64,000 nucleotides of DNA from Agelaius tricolor (lineage: Eukaryota > Chordata > Aves > Passeriformes > Icteridae). This document shows positions 12,572 through 23,665 of the stretch, in pieces. The notes under the pieces were generated by a model. It was not told the origin of the DNA. It searched no databases and worked only from the letters and a program-made list of their open reading frames with translations. Made by a program: the position numbers and the translations under genes. Position 1 is the stretch's first letter. Every line of letters starts with the position of its first letter. Where the stretch lies: the NCBI GenBank assembly GCA_023055355.1, contig JALJCS010000029.1, forward strand, positions 6,562,001 through 6,626,000. The letters run 5' to 3'.

Positions 12572-13366
12572 AGGAGCACCCTTTTATTTTCCCTCTGGGT
12601 GCCCAGGACAGGCCTGGCTGCCCCTCTCAGATCCTCCAGAGGAGCTCTGGGATCTCCAGGAGGGCTCAGCTGCTCCACACACGGCCCCACGTGGATGGTT
12701 AATCCCCAGGGAGATTAAAGGCTGAGTTTTATCTTCGCCCACCCCTCTCCTCAGCCCAGTCTGGGCGGATGAATGCCTCTGGGGCAAGGCTGGGCCAGAT
12801 GAGCCCCGTGTCCCCTCACAGGGCTCCAGGGATGCCACTCTGCCCCCTGTGCCCTGCTTTAGGGCTGAGGCAGGCAGGGAGATGCTCCAGATGCCTGAGA
12901 AAATGTGGATTTCCCACAGCCAGGTGGATCTCAGCCCCCTTGGGAGGGGACAGCCCCTGTCCCTCCTTCCTGCAGAGCCACCCCGAGGTGCCACCAAGGT
13001 GTGGCCATGGGGAGGATGAGGGGAGGGCACCAGGGGGTGGTGACCCCCCTGTCCCCAAGGGTGTGGCCCTGAGCATTCCCCTCCGAGGGGGATTTGCCTG
13101 CCAGACCCATCTGTTCCTTCAGCCCATTGCCATGGCAACGGGGTGGCTTGAGATGGGCCGGGGACGCCGGGAAAATGAATCCAGGCAGGAAAAATATTCT
13201 TTATTTCTTTAAATCTTGGGCGGAAATGAAGGGGAGAGTGGGAGGGGATCCTTCTGGCTCCTCCCTGTGTCCCCCCTTAGGGCTGTGCTGTCCCCAGGCC
13301 CTTCCTGCTCTCTGCTTTTCCCTTCCCCTCCAGGTTGGGTGTCCCATCCAGGGGGGTGGCAGCGGC

Positions 13367-13690
13367 CAGGTGAGGGTTGGGGATGTGCAGGTGAGGGTTG
13401 GGGCTGTGCAGGTGAGGGTTGGGGATGTGCAGGTGAGGTCTGGATCTCCTCAGGTGAGGGTTGAGGATGTGCAGGTGAGGGTTGGGGATGTGCAGGTGAG
13501 GTCTGGATCTCCTCAGGTGAGGGTTGGATCTCTTCAGTTGAGGTCTGGATCTCTTCAGGTGAGGGTTGGATCTCTTCAGGTGAGGTCTGGATCTCTTCAG
13601 GTGAGGTCTGGATCTCTTCAGGTGAGGGTTGGAGATGTGCAGGTGAGGTCTGGATCCTTCAGTTGAGCTCTGGATCTCTTCAGGTGAGCT
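13367..13690. repeat. Minisatellite, 20-21 bp unit
   Basis: Units are CAGGTGAGGGTTGGGGATGTG and CAGGTGAGGTCTGGATCTCTT variants, about 15 copies. Each unit carries CAGGTGAG, which resembles a splice donor and gives repeated cryptic 5' splice-site-like motifs. Confidence 0.93.
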
Positions 13691-13779
13691 CTGTGAGCTC
13701 TCCTGCCCCCCTGGCGTGTCCACAAGCAGTGAGGATGCTCTGACAGGGAACTCTGCCTCTCCCCCAGCCCTGGAGCCAT

Positions 13780-13855
13780 TCCCATGGAATCCCAGACTGG
13801 TTTGGGTTGGAAGGACCTTAAAGATCATCCCTGCCCAGCCCAGATCCCCTCACCT
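13780..13855 (-). mobile_element. CR1 3' end remnant
   Basis: CTGGTTTGGGTTGGAAGGAC then CTTAAAGATCATCC on the + strand is the reverse complement of the CR1 3' terminus. Confidence 0.75.
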
Positions 13856-14444
13856 TGCCCAGGTGTGTGGCCCAGAGGAGCCTGGCAGCTTGGTTTAATG
13901 CAAGGAGTCACTTGTCAGAGCGAGTTACTCCCAGTTTTTCCAACAAAAAAAGCCTGGAATGGAGTGAAAATGGTGCCCTGCTATTTGTGTACATGTGGCT
14001 CTGCCTGGGTGCATCTCAAGTGGAAATGGCCTGGAAAAAGAAGCAAACAAAAGAGGAAACAACAAATAAATATCTGCTTGTTGACAGTGAGATCTGGGCT
14101 AATGTTTGACAGACGAAAGTGAAGCGAACGCGAAGTGACAGATTGACAGGAAGACAGACATGTTTTTGTGCTGGTTTAGCATCCTGATAGAAACAGAAGA
14201 TAATTCAGCTTTGCAGGGGACCTTGAGGGGTCACCTACCTGCCTGCTGAGGCAGGTGGGTGTGCTAAACACCCCTGAACACCCCCTGGCAGCAGCTGCAC
14301 GCCCCTGGCCCCTTCCCCTGGCTCCAGGAGGCTGCTCTGAGGGGCAGGAGCTGGCTCCAAACTGCTGCCACTGGGGCTGGGGGGCCACAGGAGCAGGCTG
14401 GGGGAAGCTCTGTGCTTTAGTGACAAGGGGATGTTTGGGCAGAT

Positions 14445-14495
14445 CGCCCTCAATGATCTTGGAGGGTTTTCCCAACCCTGATGATGCTGAGATCC
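14445..14495 (+). mobile_element. CR1 3' end remnant
   Basis: CTCAATGATCTTGGAGGGTT then TTCCCAACCCTGATGATGCT resembles the terminal 50 bp of a CR1 subfamily. It is short and diverged. Confidence 0.5.
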
Positions 14496-14716
14496 TAAAG
14501 CCAGGGCTCCTCCTGGGGAGGACACTGGCAGCAGAGGCAGGCTGGGGGGTCGATGGTGAGGATTTTTGTTCGTTCCTCCTGTATCTGGGGAAGTGGGATG
14601 GAGGGGTTAGTTCTCCCCGTGCTGCAGTCCCAGCTGGAGATTTTCCCATCTCTGGCTTCCCCCTGCCCTGGACACGTCTGCTCCCAGGGCAGGAGGCAGT
14701 GGGGAGGCATTTCAGG

Positions 14717-14820
14717 TTGGATAGGGCTTGGAGCAATCTGGAAAATGTTCCTGTCCATGGTGGGGAGTGGGAAGTTGATCTTTAAGCTCCCTTCCAACCC
14801 CTTCCATGATTTCAGGCTTT
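14717..14820 (+). mobile_element. CR1 3' end remnant
   Basis: GGTTGGATAGGGCTTGGAGC, then a diverged middle, then TGATCTTTAAGCTCCCTTCC and AACCCCTTCCATGATTTC match the last 100 bp or so of CR1. Confidence 0.75.
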
Positions 14821-15886
14821 GGGGCTGGGGTTGAGTGCTGAAGACAAGCTTTGTTTCCCCAGCATCAGACCTGAGGCTTGTGCTGGGAGCTGAGATGAGG
14901 AACCAGGTGCTCACATGGCCCTGGTGAATGCAGAGCTGGCTTAAAGTCACCTTTGTGCTCCCCTTTATCCCAGATCTGAGTGCAGCAGGGCTGAATGTCA
15001 CCTGTTCCCTCGTGAGCAGCGATTTACAAGCGCTCATCCTGCTCCTTGTTTGCAGAGCAAATGCCCTTTTCCTGTTGGCTCTGCCCTCCCTGCCGTGGGG
15101 AATCAGCAGATTCTGGGCTTGAAGCTTCTCCCAGATTTATGAGCTTGCTCTTCACCTTGAGAGCGAGGCTCCCTCGCCCTGAGAAAGCTTTGAAACCCAA
15201 AACACCAATTGCTGACTTCAGCAAACACCATTGATCCTCCTGCAAATAAAAGTTCTTTCTTTTTCCTTTTTAGGACATGGCTTGTGGGGATTTTGTTGTT
15301 GTCTTTTTTGTGTTTCTCTTTTTGCTCCGGAGACATGAGTCCCAAATGGTTCTGAGCAAAATCAATGTGATCTGAAAAGAACTCATCAATAGTCCTTATG
15401 GGGAGATATTTCCTACCAGCCAGACACCAACAAAAACCCACAAAACCCCCTCCTCTCATCTTCCTCTCCCCTTGAAAACAAGGTTCTTTAATTGGCTTTT
15501 AATCCTGGGAAGAGCAGAGCTGTTTGCACGGAATTGCTAATAGGGGATCATATCTTGCCATGAGTGATGGGTTATTTGATCCTGCGCCTCAGAAACCTGA
15601 GCCCTGCTTGGGAAATCAGGTGGGGAGGGGGATCCCAGCCTGGCTCAGAGCCCGAGCACAGGCACAGCTGCTTTGTGATTTCCAGGAAGGATCAGCAGAG
15701 CAATGGGGAACAAACCCCTTTTGTCCTCTTGCTCCAGGGGATGCAGTGACACTGGGGAAAACCCTGCTGGATCTATGGGGTGCACAAAGTGGGGCACCCT
15801 GGGCAGTTTGGGGATTTTGCCCTTGGTTCCAGGGGTGTCCCACACCTGGCTGTGACTCCCAGGGACCAACATTGACCCTGTGAGTT

Positions 15887-16066
15887 ATAAATAGCAAAGA
15901 AAAGCACAGCCTTAGCCCTGCACCTGCACAGGTGAGCGTGCTGCTGTGTGGGATGCTCGGGAGAGGAATGCTTGGAGCAGGAGAGGACGGTTCTGTTGAT
16001 TTCTCTGCTCCTATTCCTGCTCTGACCACCTGTTTTTTGGCACAAAGCCTCTCATCCTCCTGCCTG
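15887..16066. repeat. Dispersed duplicate A (partner at 20324-20502)
   Basis: About 178 bp shared in the same orientation with a segment 4.4 kb downstream, with few differences. Landmarks are CCTTAGCCCTGCACCTGCAC, TGTGTGGGATGCTCGGGAGA and CTCTCATCCTCCTGCCTGTG. It is not a CR1 or one of the LTRs seen here. Confidence 0.9.
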
Positions 16067-18027
16067 TGTGGGCTCCTGCACGCCCTCACCTCATCTCCGT
16101 GTCCCTAAATGTCACTGCCAGTCCCAAAATGGGGATGAGAGGCTGATAAACCCCACCAGGGCACCCTCACCAAGCTCTTCAGGCATCACAGGGGGGTTTG
16201 CAGTGAGCTCCAAAGTGGGGACATGGAGCACTCCAGAAAGGGGTGCTGGGAGGCACCTGGAGCTGGGAGAGCTCCAACAGCACCAGGTCCCCAAGCTCTG
16301 AGCCCAGCAAAACGTGCTTGAAATGCCCCCCGGCTCTGAGCTGACTCAAGCACTCAAGGGAAACTTGTTGATGTGGATGACACCGCTCGTTCCTGGCTGG
16401 CTTTTGTTTGTTTTGTTCTGTGTTTCTTGCTGCAGCTGCCTTTGGAGCAATAAATAGCTGTGGAGCTTGCTTGTGGTCTGTGCTAAGCTGTTAATATTTA
16501 ATCAGAGGTCTGAAGCTGGATTTGTTTGGTTGGCAAAAGATAAAAATGGCTTTTTGGGGGTTTAGAGCTAGGGACAGACCTTCAGGAAAAGAGCTCAGGG
16601 TCAGCTTTTAATTAATCAATTATTTTAAGACTGGAGCACACTGGTCAGTGACAGATTTTCTGAACCCCTCAGCTCCCAGCTAGCCTGATATGTGCCAGGC
16701 ACCTGAACTGGCTGGCACTCAGCACGGCCCTGGTGTGAAAGTTATTTACAGAGGACGCCCTGCTGACAAAGTGTTACCTGCATCCACTCCCCCTCCTCCT
16801 GCTCCTTCTTGGGGCCTGGATCCTGCTCTCCAAGGAAGCCAAGGAGAGGAGGATTTCCTTCCTACACCAGGATCCAGCTTCTCTGTGGCTTTGCTGGGAT
16901 CAGGGATCCAGGCCCTGGACAGCTGCTCCTGTAGAAGCTCTGTTGCAAACTGCTGAGGGAGGGAAGTTGAGCTTTTATTCCCCATCAGCAACTCTTGCCC
17001 TGTACAGAAACCCCTGGCACAGCCCCTAGGAGCTGGCTGCTCCCCTGTGTGCAGGGAGGGAATTCTGGGCATCCTCAGAGCCAGCCAGACCCCACAGCTC
17101 CACCCTGCTCGAGGGATCCTGTCCCAGCTCCTGCCTCCGTCCCATTTGCAGATTTCCATGTTGGCCCTGCCTTGGTGCAGGGGTTTGGCAATGCCCAGGG
17201 CTCTCCAGTGGGTTCTGGAGTGCCAGCTCTGTGGATCCTGGCACGACAATAATGATAATTCTGTGGATTATTGTCCCTTGGGACCGAGCAGCGGATGGCC
17301 ATGGCTTGGCCAGCTGGTGTTTGCCTTGTGGAGGAGGGCAGGATTTGTTTGTGAGCAGGACCAAAGCTTGTCAGCTCTGGTGCCTGATCCCAACATCCTG
17401 CCTGCTAAATCCCAGCCTTGGGATGAGCTCCTGGCGTCCAGCTGTCCACTCCAGGGGCCAGAGCCTTGCCAGGGCTTTTCTCAGGTGCTGGGGTATCACT
17501 AGAAGCCATAAATAAATAAACAAAAATAAAACTACACAGTCATGCAGCTCTCTAAGGTAAAAAGGAGAGAAGTTTAATTTCTGACTTTACCATTTAAAGA
17601 TTTTCAAAAGTGGCAGTGGATTGGAGGATGACAGTGCCACCTCTCCAATGACACTGGACAAACCAACAGTTCATTAAATTTCTCCCCCTCCATAAAATAA
17701 TGCAAAACAATCAGTCATTTACATCAAGTGTGTAAGAAAGTTACAAGAATGTAAACATCAAAAAACTTAGAAAAATTAAAAAAACCAGGGCGACACTGGG
17801 GTTTGTGTGCTGGTCAGTTGTGCACAGGGTAAGAGTGCTGACCCTGTTGGAAGGGATGGAAGCACTCCCTGCCTGGGGACAGAGCTTTCCCAGTCTCACC
17901 CTGTGGGGTGGCACATTGTCACCGTGCTGGTGACACCCAGTGCAGGATCCAGGGAGGGATGAAAACCCACAGACCTGGCACTGCAGGGTGCAGGTGTGAA
18001 GGATCCAGGCTGGGGATGCAGCTCTGA

Positions 18028-18935
18028 AGGATGAGGATGGAAGTGAGGCAAGATGGGGGTGCAGGGGCTGAAGGGTGAGGATTTGAGGGGTGCAGGATGA
18101 GGATGTGAGGAAGGAAGGATGGGGATGCAAGATGGGGATACAGATTTTACTAACTGGGGGTTTGAGAGATGCGGGATGGGGATGTAAGAGGGTGTGGGAT
18201 GGGGATGTGAGTGGTACAGGATGGGGACATGAGGAATGCAGGATGGGGAGGGTGGGGATGCAGGATTGGGATGCAGGGGTTGCAGGATGGGGGTTTGAGA
18301 GGTGCAGGATGGGGATATCAAGGGTTGCAGGTTGAGGATGTGAGGAATGCAAGATGGGGACACAAGTTTTACAAAATGGGGATTTGAGAGGTGCAAGATG
18401 AGGATGTCAAGGGGTGCAGGACGAGGGTGTGAGGAACGAAAGATGGGGACACAAATTTTGCAAAATGGGGATTTGAGAGGTGCAGGATGGGGTGTTGGGA
18501 GTGCAGGATGGGGATATAAGAGGGTGTAGGATGGGGATGTGAATGGTACAGGATGGGGACATGAGGAATGCAAGATTAGGGGTTTGGGGATGCAGGATTG
18601 GGATGCAGAGGTTGCAGTTTGGGGATATAGGGGTAGCAGGATGGGGATATCAAGGGATGCAGGTTGAGGATGTGAGGAATGCAAGATGGGGACACAGATT
18701 TTGCAAAATGGGGATTTGAGAGGTGCAGGATGGGGTGTTGGGGGTGCGGGATGGGGATATAAGAGGGTGTAGGATTGGGATGTGAGTGGTACAGGATGGG
18801 GATATCAAGGGGTGCAGGATGAGGATGTCAGGAGGGCAGGAGGGATCCGGCTGAGAATGCCGAGGTTTCAGGATGGAATGTGAGGCTTTCAGAGCGGAAT
18901 GCGAGGATTGCAAGGATGAGGTTTCAGGATGGGGT
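18028..18935. repeat. Large minisatellite with higher-order structure
   Basis: About 0.9 kb of short units of the type GTGCAGGATGGGGATGTGAG. Blocks containing GATGGGGACACA and TTTTGCAAAATGGGGATTTG recur at 18353, 18442 and 18685, i.e. a higher-order repeat with one spacing of 243 bp. The minus strand gives His/Pro/Ser-rich frames with no biological meaning. Confidence 0.93.
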
Positions 18936-18984
18936 TAATGCTCTGCACCACGGCATCCTTTGTTCTGGGCAGGCTGCTGAGGTT

Positions 18985-19400
18985 TGGAAATGGAGCGCTG
19001 AGGAGCGAACACCGCAAAATAGAAACGTCCGCACTTTCTGCTGCTGATTTTCAGTTTCAACAGCTGCTCCATTTGGAAGGGATGAAAATGCACTCCGGCT
19101 TAGTAGGAGTCAATTAAAAATAAACCGAGGCAGAGGATTGGTGCTGGAGCTCAGCGACGCTCATCGGACATAAAAGTTGCATCCTCTCAAGGCTGGATTT
19201 TCGCTCCCATTTGCCACGGGCGGCGGGATGGAACGGGGAGCGCTCATTAGCATGGCAATGCTGCCGGGCTGCGCTCCGCTCCCGGCCCCGGCGCTTTGTT
19301 CCCGCTGCCGGGCTGGGCTGAGCCCCCTTTGTGCCGGGGAGGGGACAGCGCTGTCCCCCCGGGGGACACTGCGGCCTGCCCGGGAGGATTAGGCTGCAGG
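18985..19400. promoter_or_regulatory. CpG-rich intronic block, candidate enhancer or promoter
   Basis: This block has far more CpG than its surroundings, especially 19200-19390 (CCACGGGCGGCGGGATGG, GCTCCCGGCCCCGGCG). It is preceded by an AT-rich part with CAATTAAAAATAAACCG, an ATAAAAG motif at about 19170, and GCTCATTAGCATGG. It lies between a minisatellite and an LTR-like block. No exon is evident. The regulatory reading is inference. Confidence 0.3.
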
Positions 19401-19439
19401 GAGGGGGCAGGGAGATGCTGCCCTTTGTTCTGGGCTGGG

Positions 19440-20080
19440 GAAGGTGAAACAGGAAAGCCTCATCAATATAAATGCCTGGCGAAAGATTTGGAGAATATGG
19501 AAACTATCAGTGAGATTGAAATGAAAGCAAGCTTTGAGATCCCTCGGTTACTGAACAACTGGAAAACAATGGTGTGGCTAGACTGAAGGTGATCCCCTTT
19601 TGATGGAACAACACCCTCTGCTTGCAGACAGGCCCAAGGGGCAGAGCAGACCCTGCAGCTTGGCAGAAGGGGCCCAAAGAGGAGTTTTTAGGGTTTAAAA
19701 TGTAACCCAGGGTGGTGATGTAATGTGGTTTAACTCTCCTTACAAGGTTAAATATAAAGTTTGTACACAAACAAATTAGAGACAATGGCAAGCAAGTGGT
19801 TTTCAGAGCCCTGGATGAGGGGGACACAGAGGTTCTGGGGCTCTGAGCAGGCTGCAGGCTTGGCCTTGCTTTCCAAGGCTTGGAGAGGAAAGAGCTTGTT
19901 TAGAATGTAACACAGGATGGTGATGTAATGATTCTTATAGGCTGTATGGAAATGCTGTAGGATTTGTGTCTTGGACTAGATTGGTCAGTGAGAATTAGAA
20001 TATTCAGCACAGAAGAAGATTTATGGTGTTGTGACGTGAACTTCACGCTCTTACCCCTTTTACTCTCTCTCTCACCCTCT
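19440..20080 (+). mobile_element. Probable decayed LTR retroelement sequence
   Basis: The phrases GATTTGGAGAATATGGAAAC, GAAATGAAAGCAAGC and TAACACAGGATGGTGATGTA followed by ATGATTCTTATAGGC are ones I associate with passerine ERV/LTR repeats. Part of the block is repeated within itself: AATGTAACCCAGGGTGGTGA at about 19698 and AATGTAACACAGGATGGTGA at about 19904. No terminal structure or target-site duplication is clear. The family assignment is from memory only. Confidence 0.4.
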
Positions 20081-20323
20081 CATCCTCTCTCTCTTCTCTC
20101 AGTCCTGCTCTGAGCTGTGCCTGGCAGCTCCCAGCAGGGCCCTGCACCCAGGCCCTTTGCAATAACCCCCAAGTTCCACGCCCTGGCTGCAGAGATCTCT
20201 CATCTCCATCTGTCCTGACCCTCCTACCCCCCCCCGATGCTCTGACAATTCTGGGGTTTTTTTTTTACCTTCTGTGGCCATGGAACAGCAATCCTCGGGG
20301 GATTTGCCTTCTGCCTCCCCAAA

Positions 20324-20502
20324 ATAGCAAAGCAAAGCACTGCCTTAGCCCTGCACCTGCACAGGTGAGCATGCTGCTGTGTGGGATGCTCGGGAGAGGA
20401 ATGCTTGGAGCAGGAGAGCTCAGTTCTGTTGGCTTCTCTGCTCCTATTCCTGCTCTGCCCACCTATTTTTTGGCACAAAACCTCTCATCCTCCTGCCTGT
20501 GT
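20324..20502. repeat. Dispersed duplicate B (partner at 15887-16066)
   Basis: Second copy of the 178-bp segment. It follows directly after the LTR-like block and a CT-rich stretch, so it may be part of a larger mobile repeat I do not recognise. Confidence 0.9.
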
Positions 20503-23089
20503 GCTTGTCAGCAAGAAATTGTGAGCAAGGCAGGGAATCCAGGGTCATCCAGGGATGGATGACTGGGAAAGGAATGGAAAAGACCTGATGGCCCGCAGTA
20601 GGATCCTAATTTTCCTCCCCTTCCTATTATTTCTACGTGGATGCTCCGCTTGAGCTCTGCTGAGCTGGGAAACAGGGGCAGGTCCTGTTTAGCAGTGCCT
20701 GCTGCAAACCCAGCTGGGTTTGCACTGCCTGTGCCTTGGGCTGCTCCACGAGGGCAGCAGGGGGTGGCACCAGGCATCATTTTACCCAGGCTGGACCAGC
20801 ACTGGGCTAAACCACATCATCTTTAAGTGATGAGGCTGAAATCCGACCCTCAGCCGGTGTCGCTTTTCTCAGAGGGGGAATTTACAAAGGGAGAAGGGGA
20901 AAGACGAGTTCTGCTCAGAAAATCGGGCAAAACCCAGCGGTGACAAGGAGGAGGAGGAGGCAGGCTCAGCTGATGTTCCCCTTGTGGCTGTCCTGGTTTA
21001 GACCCTCTAAGGAGAGCAGCACTTCAGGAGTCATTTCTGAACAGAAAAGGCTCTCCTGGAATGGCTTCTCCAGCTCAGCAGCTCCTTGAGACAACAGAGG
21101 CTGAGGTTTCCTCCACAAGAGATTTCAGCAGTGGTTGGGGAGGCCTCTGGATGAGCAGAGCTCTCCCTCTTGCCCAGGTCAGTGAGAAAGGCTCCATTTC
21201 ACTGAGTTCCCTGCTTTGGAACAAAAAGGGAAAATGGAGCAAATCATCCAGACTCCCTCGTGTCCAGGGGAAAAAATAGGCACTGCCAGATTTATCCAGC
21301 CCAAGGTGGATTTCTTCTGCAGAGTGCCTGAATTGAGAATTTCTCCTCGCTGGCTTTGCAGTGGGTGCAGACAGGGAGCCAGGATGAAGATGTCTGCACT
21401 GTGAGCTGGGATTTTCCATCAAGGGGGGCTGCTCCTTGTGCTGGCAGAGCTTCTCCTCCTCCTCCTCTCACCTTTCTGCAACTTTAGGAGCCCTTTCAGT
21501 GGCTTGGAGATGCTTAACAGCTTCCCACTGGGGAAGGTGGCCCTTTCTTGGAGCCTCCTTCTCCCCTTCCCTGCTTCTCTGGTGCCTTCCCGTGGTTTTC
21601 CCTGGTGTTTTTGCATGGCAGGAAGAGAAAACGCAAGGATTGGAAATTAAATCTGGAGAATAAATGGGAGATTTGTTAATTTATTAATCTGACAGAAGTC
21701 ATTACCGTCTCTCCAGAATTCATCATCTCCTTGCCTGGGTTGCTCCCAAGGAGCCACACAAAAGCAAAGCTGGGAAGGGCTTCCTGAGGGGAGTGGAGAG
21801 GAGAACACACAGCCAGGGTGGGCAGGGCACAGGGGGATGGCACGAGGGGCATCCCAGCCTCCCAAAGCTGGGCAGGACGACTGTGCTGGAGCTGAACCAT
21901 CATCATCTCCTGTGCTCACTGTGTCCTGGCACAGCTGTGGTGCTGCTCTGGGGACAATCCAAGCCAAAGGAGCTGCTGTCAGCACTGCAGGAGCTGCTCT
22001 CCATGGGTGGACTCAGAGAGTTCTTGGAGCTGCTGTGAGTCCTTGCACTCTTCTTGCACTCCTGCTCCTGTTAATGTGTCATTTAACACAAGTATGGGCA
22101 GAATCCTGCAGTCCTGAGAGGTGCCAAAACATTGCTGATGAATCCCCTGGCTCCAGCTCCTGGCATTATCAATTAAAAAGCCATTTGTCCTCAGTGTGTG
22201 CACTGAAAAGCTCTCAGCTCATTTTATTCTTCATCACCCTCAGTGCAGGAAGGCCTGGGACTCCATTTAAAATCTATTTGAGCAGTGGTTCTGAGGTTTC
22301 ATGGACTGTGCTACAGCCAGTGCCTTCTCTGCCTCCCTCAAGATCCCTTGCTCTGTCCCCACCTCTGTAAAAAACCAAGGCAGTGGATCAAGAGGAGTTT
22401 TCAGACAATCTCTTCATGCTTTGGCCTGATCCTTCCTCTGGCAGCACCAAGCAAGGGCAGTGGGGGCTTTTTGCTGTTGTGTGGCTGAAAACTCCAATTT
22501 GGGTGTTTTGGTTTTTTTTTTGTGGCTGAAACTTCCAGTTGCTGGGTGCATTCATGTTTGTGAATGGGCAGAGCTTTGAAGGCTGGGGTGACAAGGAGGT
22601 GTTTCTGCAGTGTGACAGGGCCAGGTGCCCTCCCCTTCCCCTGTACACTGAATTTCCCTGCTGGGAATTTGTCAGGCTGCTCCTCCTGGCACGGCACAGA
22701 GCGATGCTGTTGTGTGCAGAGGTGCCAGAAAAACAGAGCCAGAGGTGCTGTGGAGGGTGGGAGAAGGGGAAAACACAAGGGAAGTGTGAGTCAGGTGCCT
22801 GTGTGCTGCCTCTGTGCCTGCCACTCTTCCTCTTCCTCCTGGGAAGGCAGAGCTGAGCCACAGCCAGAGCTTTGCTGCTGCCCTTGGCACGCACAGAGAG
22901 GGAAATCAGCCCTGAGCAGCTCCAGCACAGGAGAAGGCACCAGAGCCAGGCTGAGCAGCTCCAGGGACAGCTCCAGCTCTCCCAGGGCAGCCCTGGCTGA
23001 GGGGGAGCACCCCAAAAACACCTGGAGGGGCTCTGGGGCACAGGGGGAGGTTATCCAAGGGGGGCCCAGCCCCTGCTCCTGCCCTGGGC
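20503..23089. other. Non-coding stretch, nothing specific
   Basis: Chance frames only; no repeat family or exon recognised. Confidence 0.5.
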
Positions 23090-23250
23090 TCTTAAAAACC
23101 TATTTAATTCTTAAAAAAACATTTAATTCTTTAAAAAATGTAATTCTTAAAAAAACCATTTAATTCTTAAAAAAACATTTAATTCTTAAACATTTAATTA
23201 TTTTTAAAAAAAACATTTTATTCTTAACTCTACATTTAAGAAGGGATCTT
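23090..23250. repeat. AT-rich minisatellite (CATTTAATTCTTAAAAAAA)n
   Basis: Six to eight imperfect 19-20 bp units, adjacent to the 5' side of an antisense CR1 region. Confidence 0.88.
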
Positions 23251-23344
23251 AAAAACCATTTCATTCCACCCTCTGTGCTCTGTTTGCTGCATCCCCTGCT
23301 CCTCAGGGTGTCCCAGCTCTGTTGGATGCTGAAATTGCCCAGCC

Positions 23345-23665
23345 TCTCAGAATCACTGAATCACAGAATCAGAGTCACAGAATCACAGAATTAATCACAG
23401 AATCCCAGAAAGATGAGGTTGGGAGACCTCTAAGAACATCGAGCCCAACCTGTGCCCTCACACCTCAACCAGACCATAGCACCCAGTGCCATGTCCAGTT
23501 TGTTTTTAAACACATCCAGAGATGGTGATTCCAGCACCTCCCTGGGAAGAGCATTCCAGTGCTTTATTATTCTTTCAGTGAAAAATTTCTTCCTAATATC
23601 CAACCTGTCCCTTCCCTGCCATAGCTGGAGCCTGCGTCCTCTGCTTCTGTCAGTGCTGCCTGGTG
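23345..23665 (-). mobile_element. CR1 LINE 3' fragment, antisense
   Basis: Read on the minus strand, this is the end of a CR1 element. A frame within 23430-23843 reads RLDIRKKFFTERIIKHWNAL, PREVLESPSLDVFKNKLD, the C-terminus of the CR1 reverse-transcriptase polyprotein. It is followed by a 3' UTR and a terminal array of the 8-bp repeat, seen on the + strand as TCACAGAATCACAGAAT at 23345-23405. It is 5'-truncated and the best preserved CR1 in the intron apart from the copy near exon 2. Confidence 0.9.

Larger units (their letters stand above)
13856..18027. other. Non-coding stretch with CR1 remnants and an AT-rich block
   Basis: Besides the listed CR1 remnants and duplicate A, 14105-14165 has a GAAAGTGAAGCGAACGCGAA motif followed by TGACAGATTGACAGG. 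The segment 16430-16640 is AT-rich and repeat-free (TTAATATTTAATCAGAGG, TTTTAATTAATCAATTATTT). Confidence 0.4.

Noticed and set aside
12034..12690. Leu/Phe/His-rich and Lys/Glu-rich frames
   Set aside because: Products of the polypurine minisatellite on opposite strands.
18028..18935. CRISPR-like array
   Set aside because: Repeats have no unique spacers of constant length, and the context is a vertebrate genome; it is a minisatellite.
19177..19392. Met-started frame in the CpG-rich block as the missing signal-peptide exon
   Set aside because: No clear hydrophobic core, and no GT donor in phase 1 at a suitable place.
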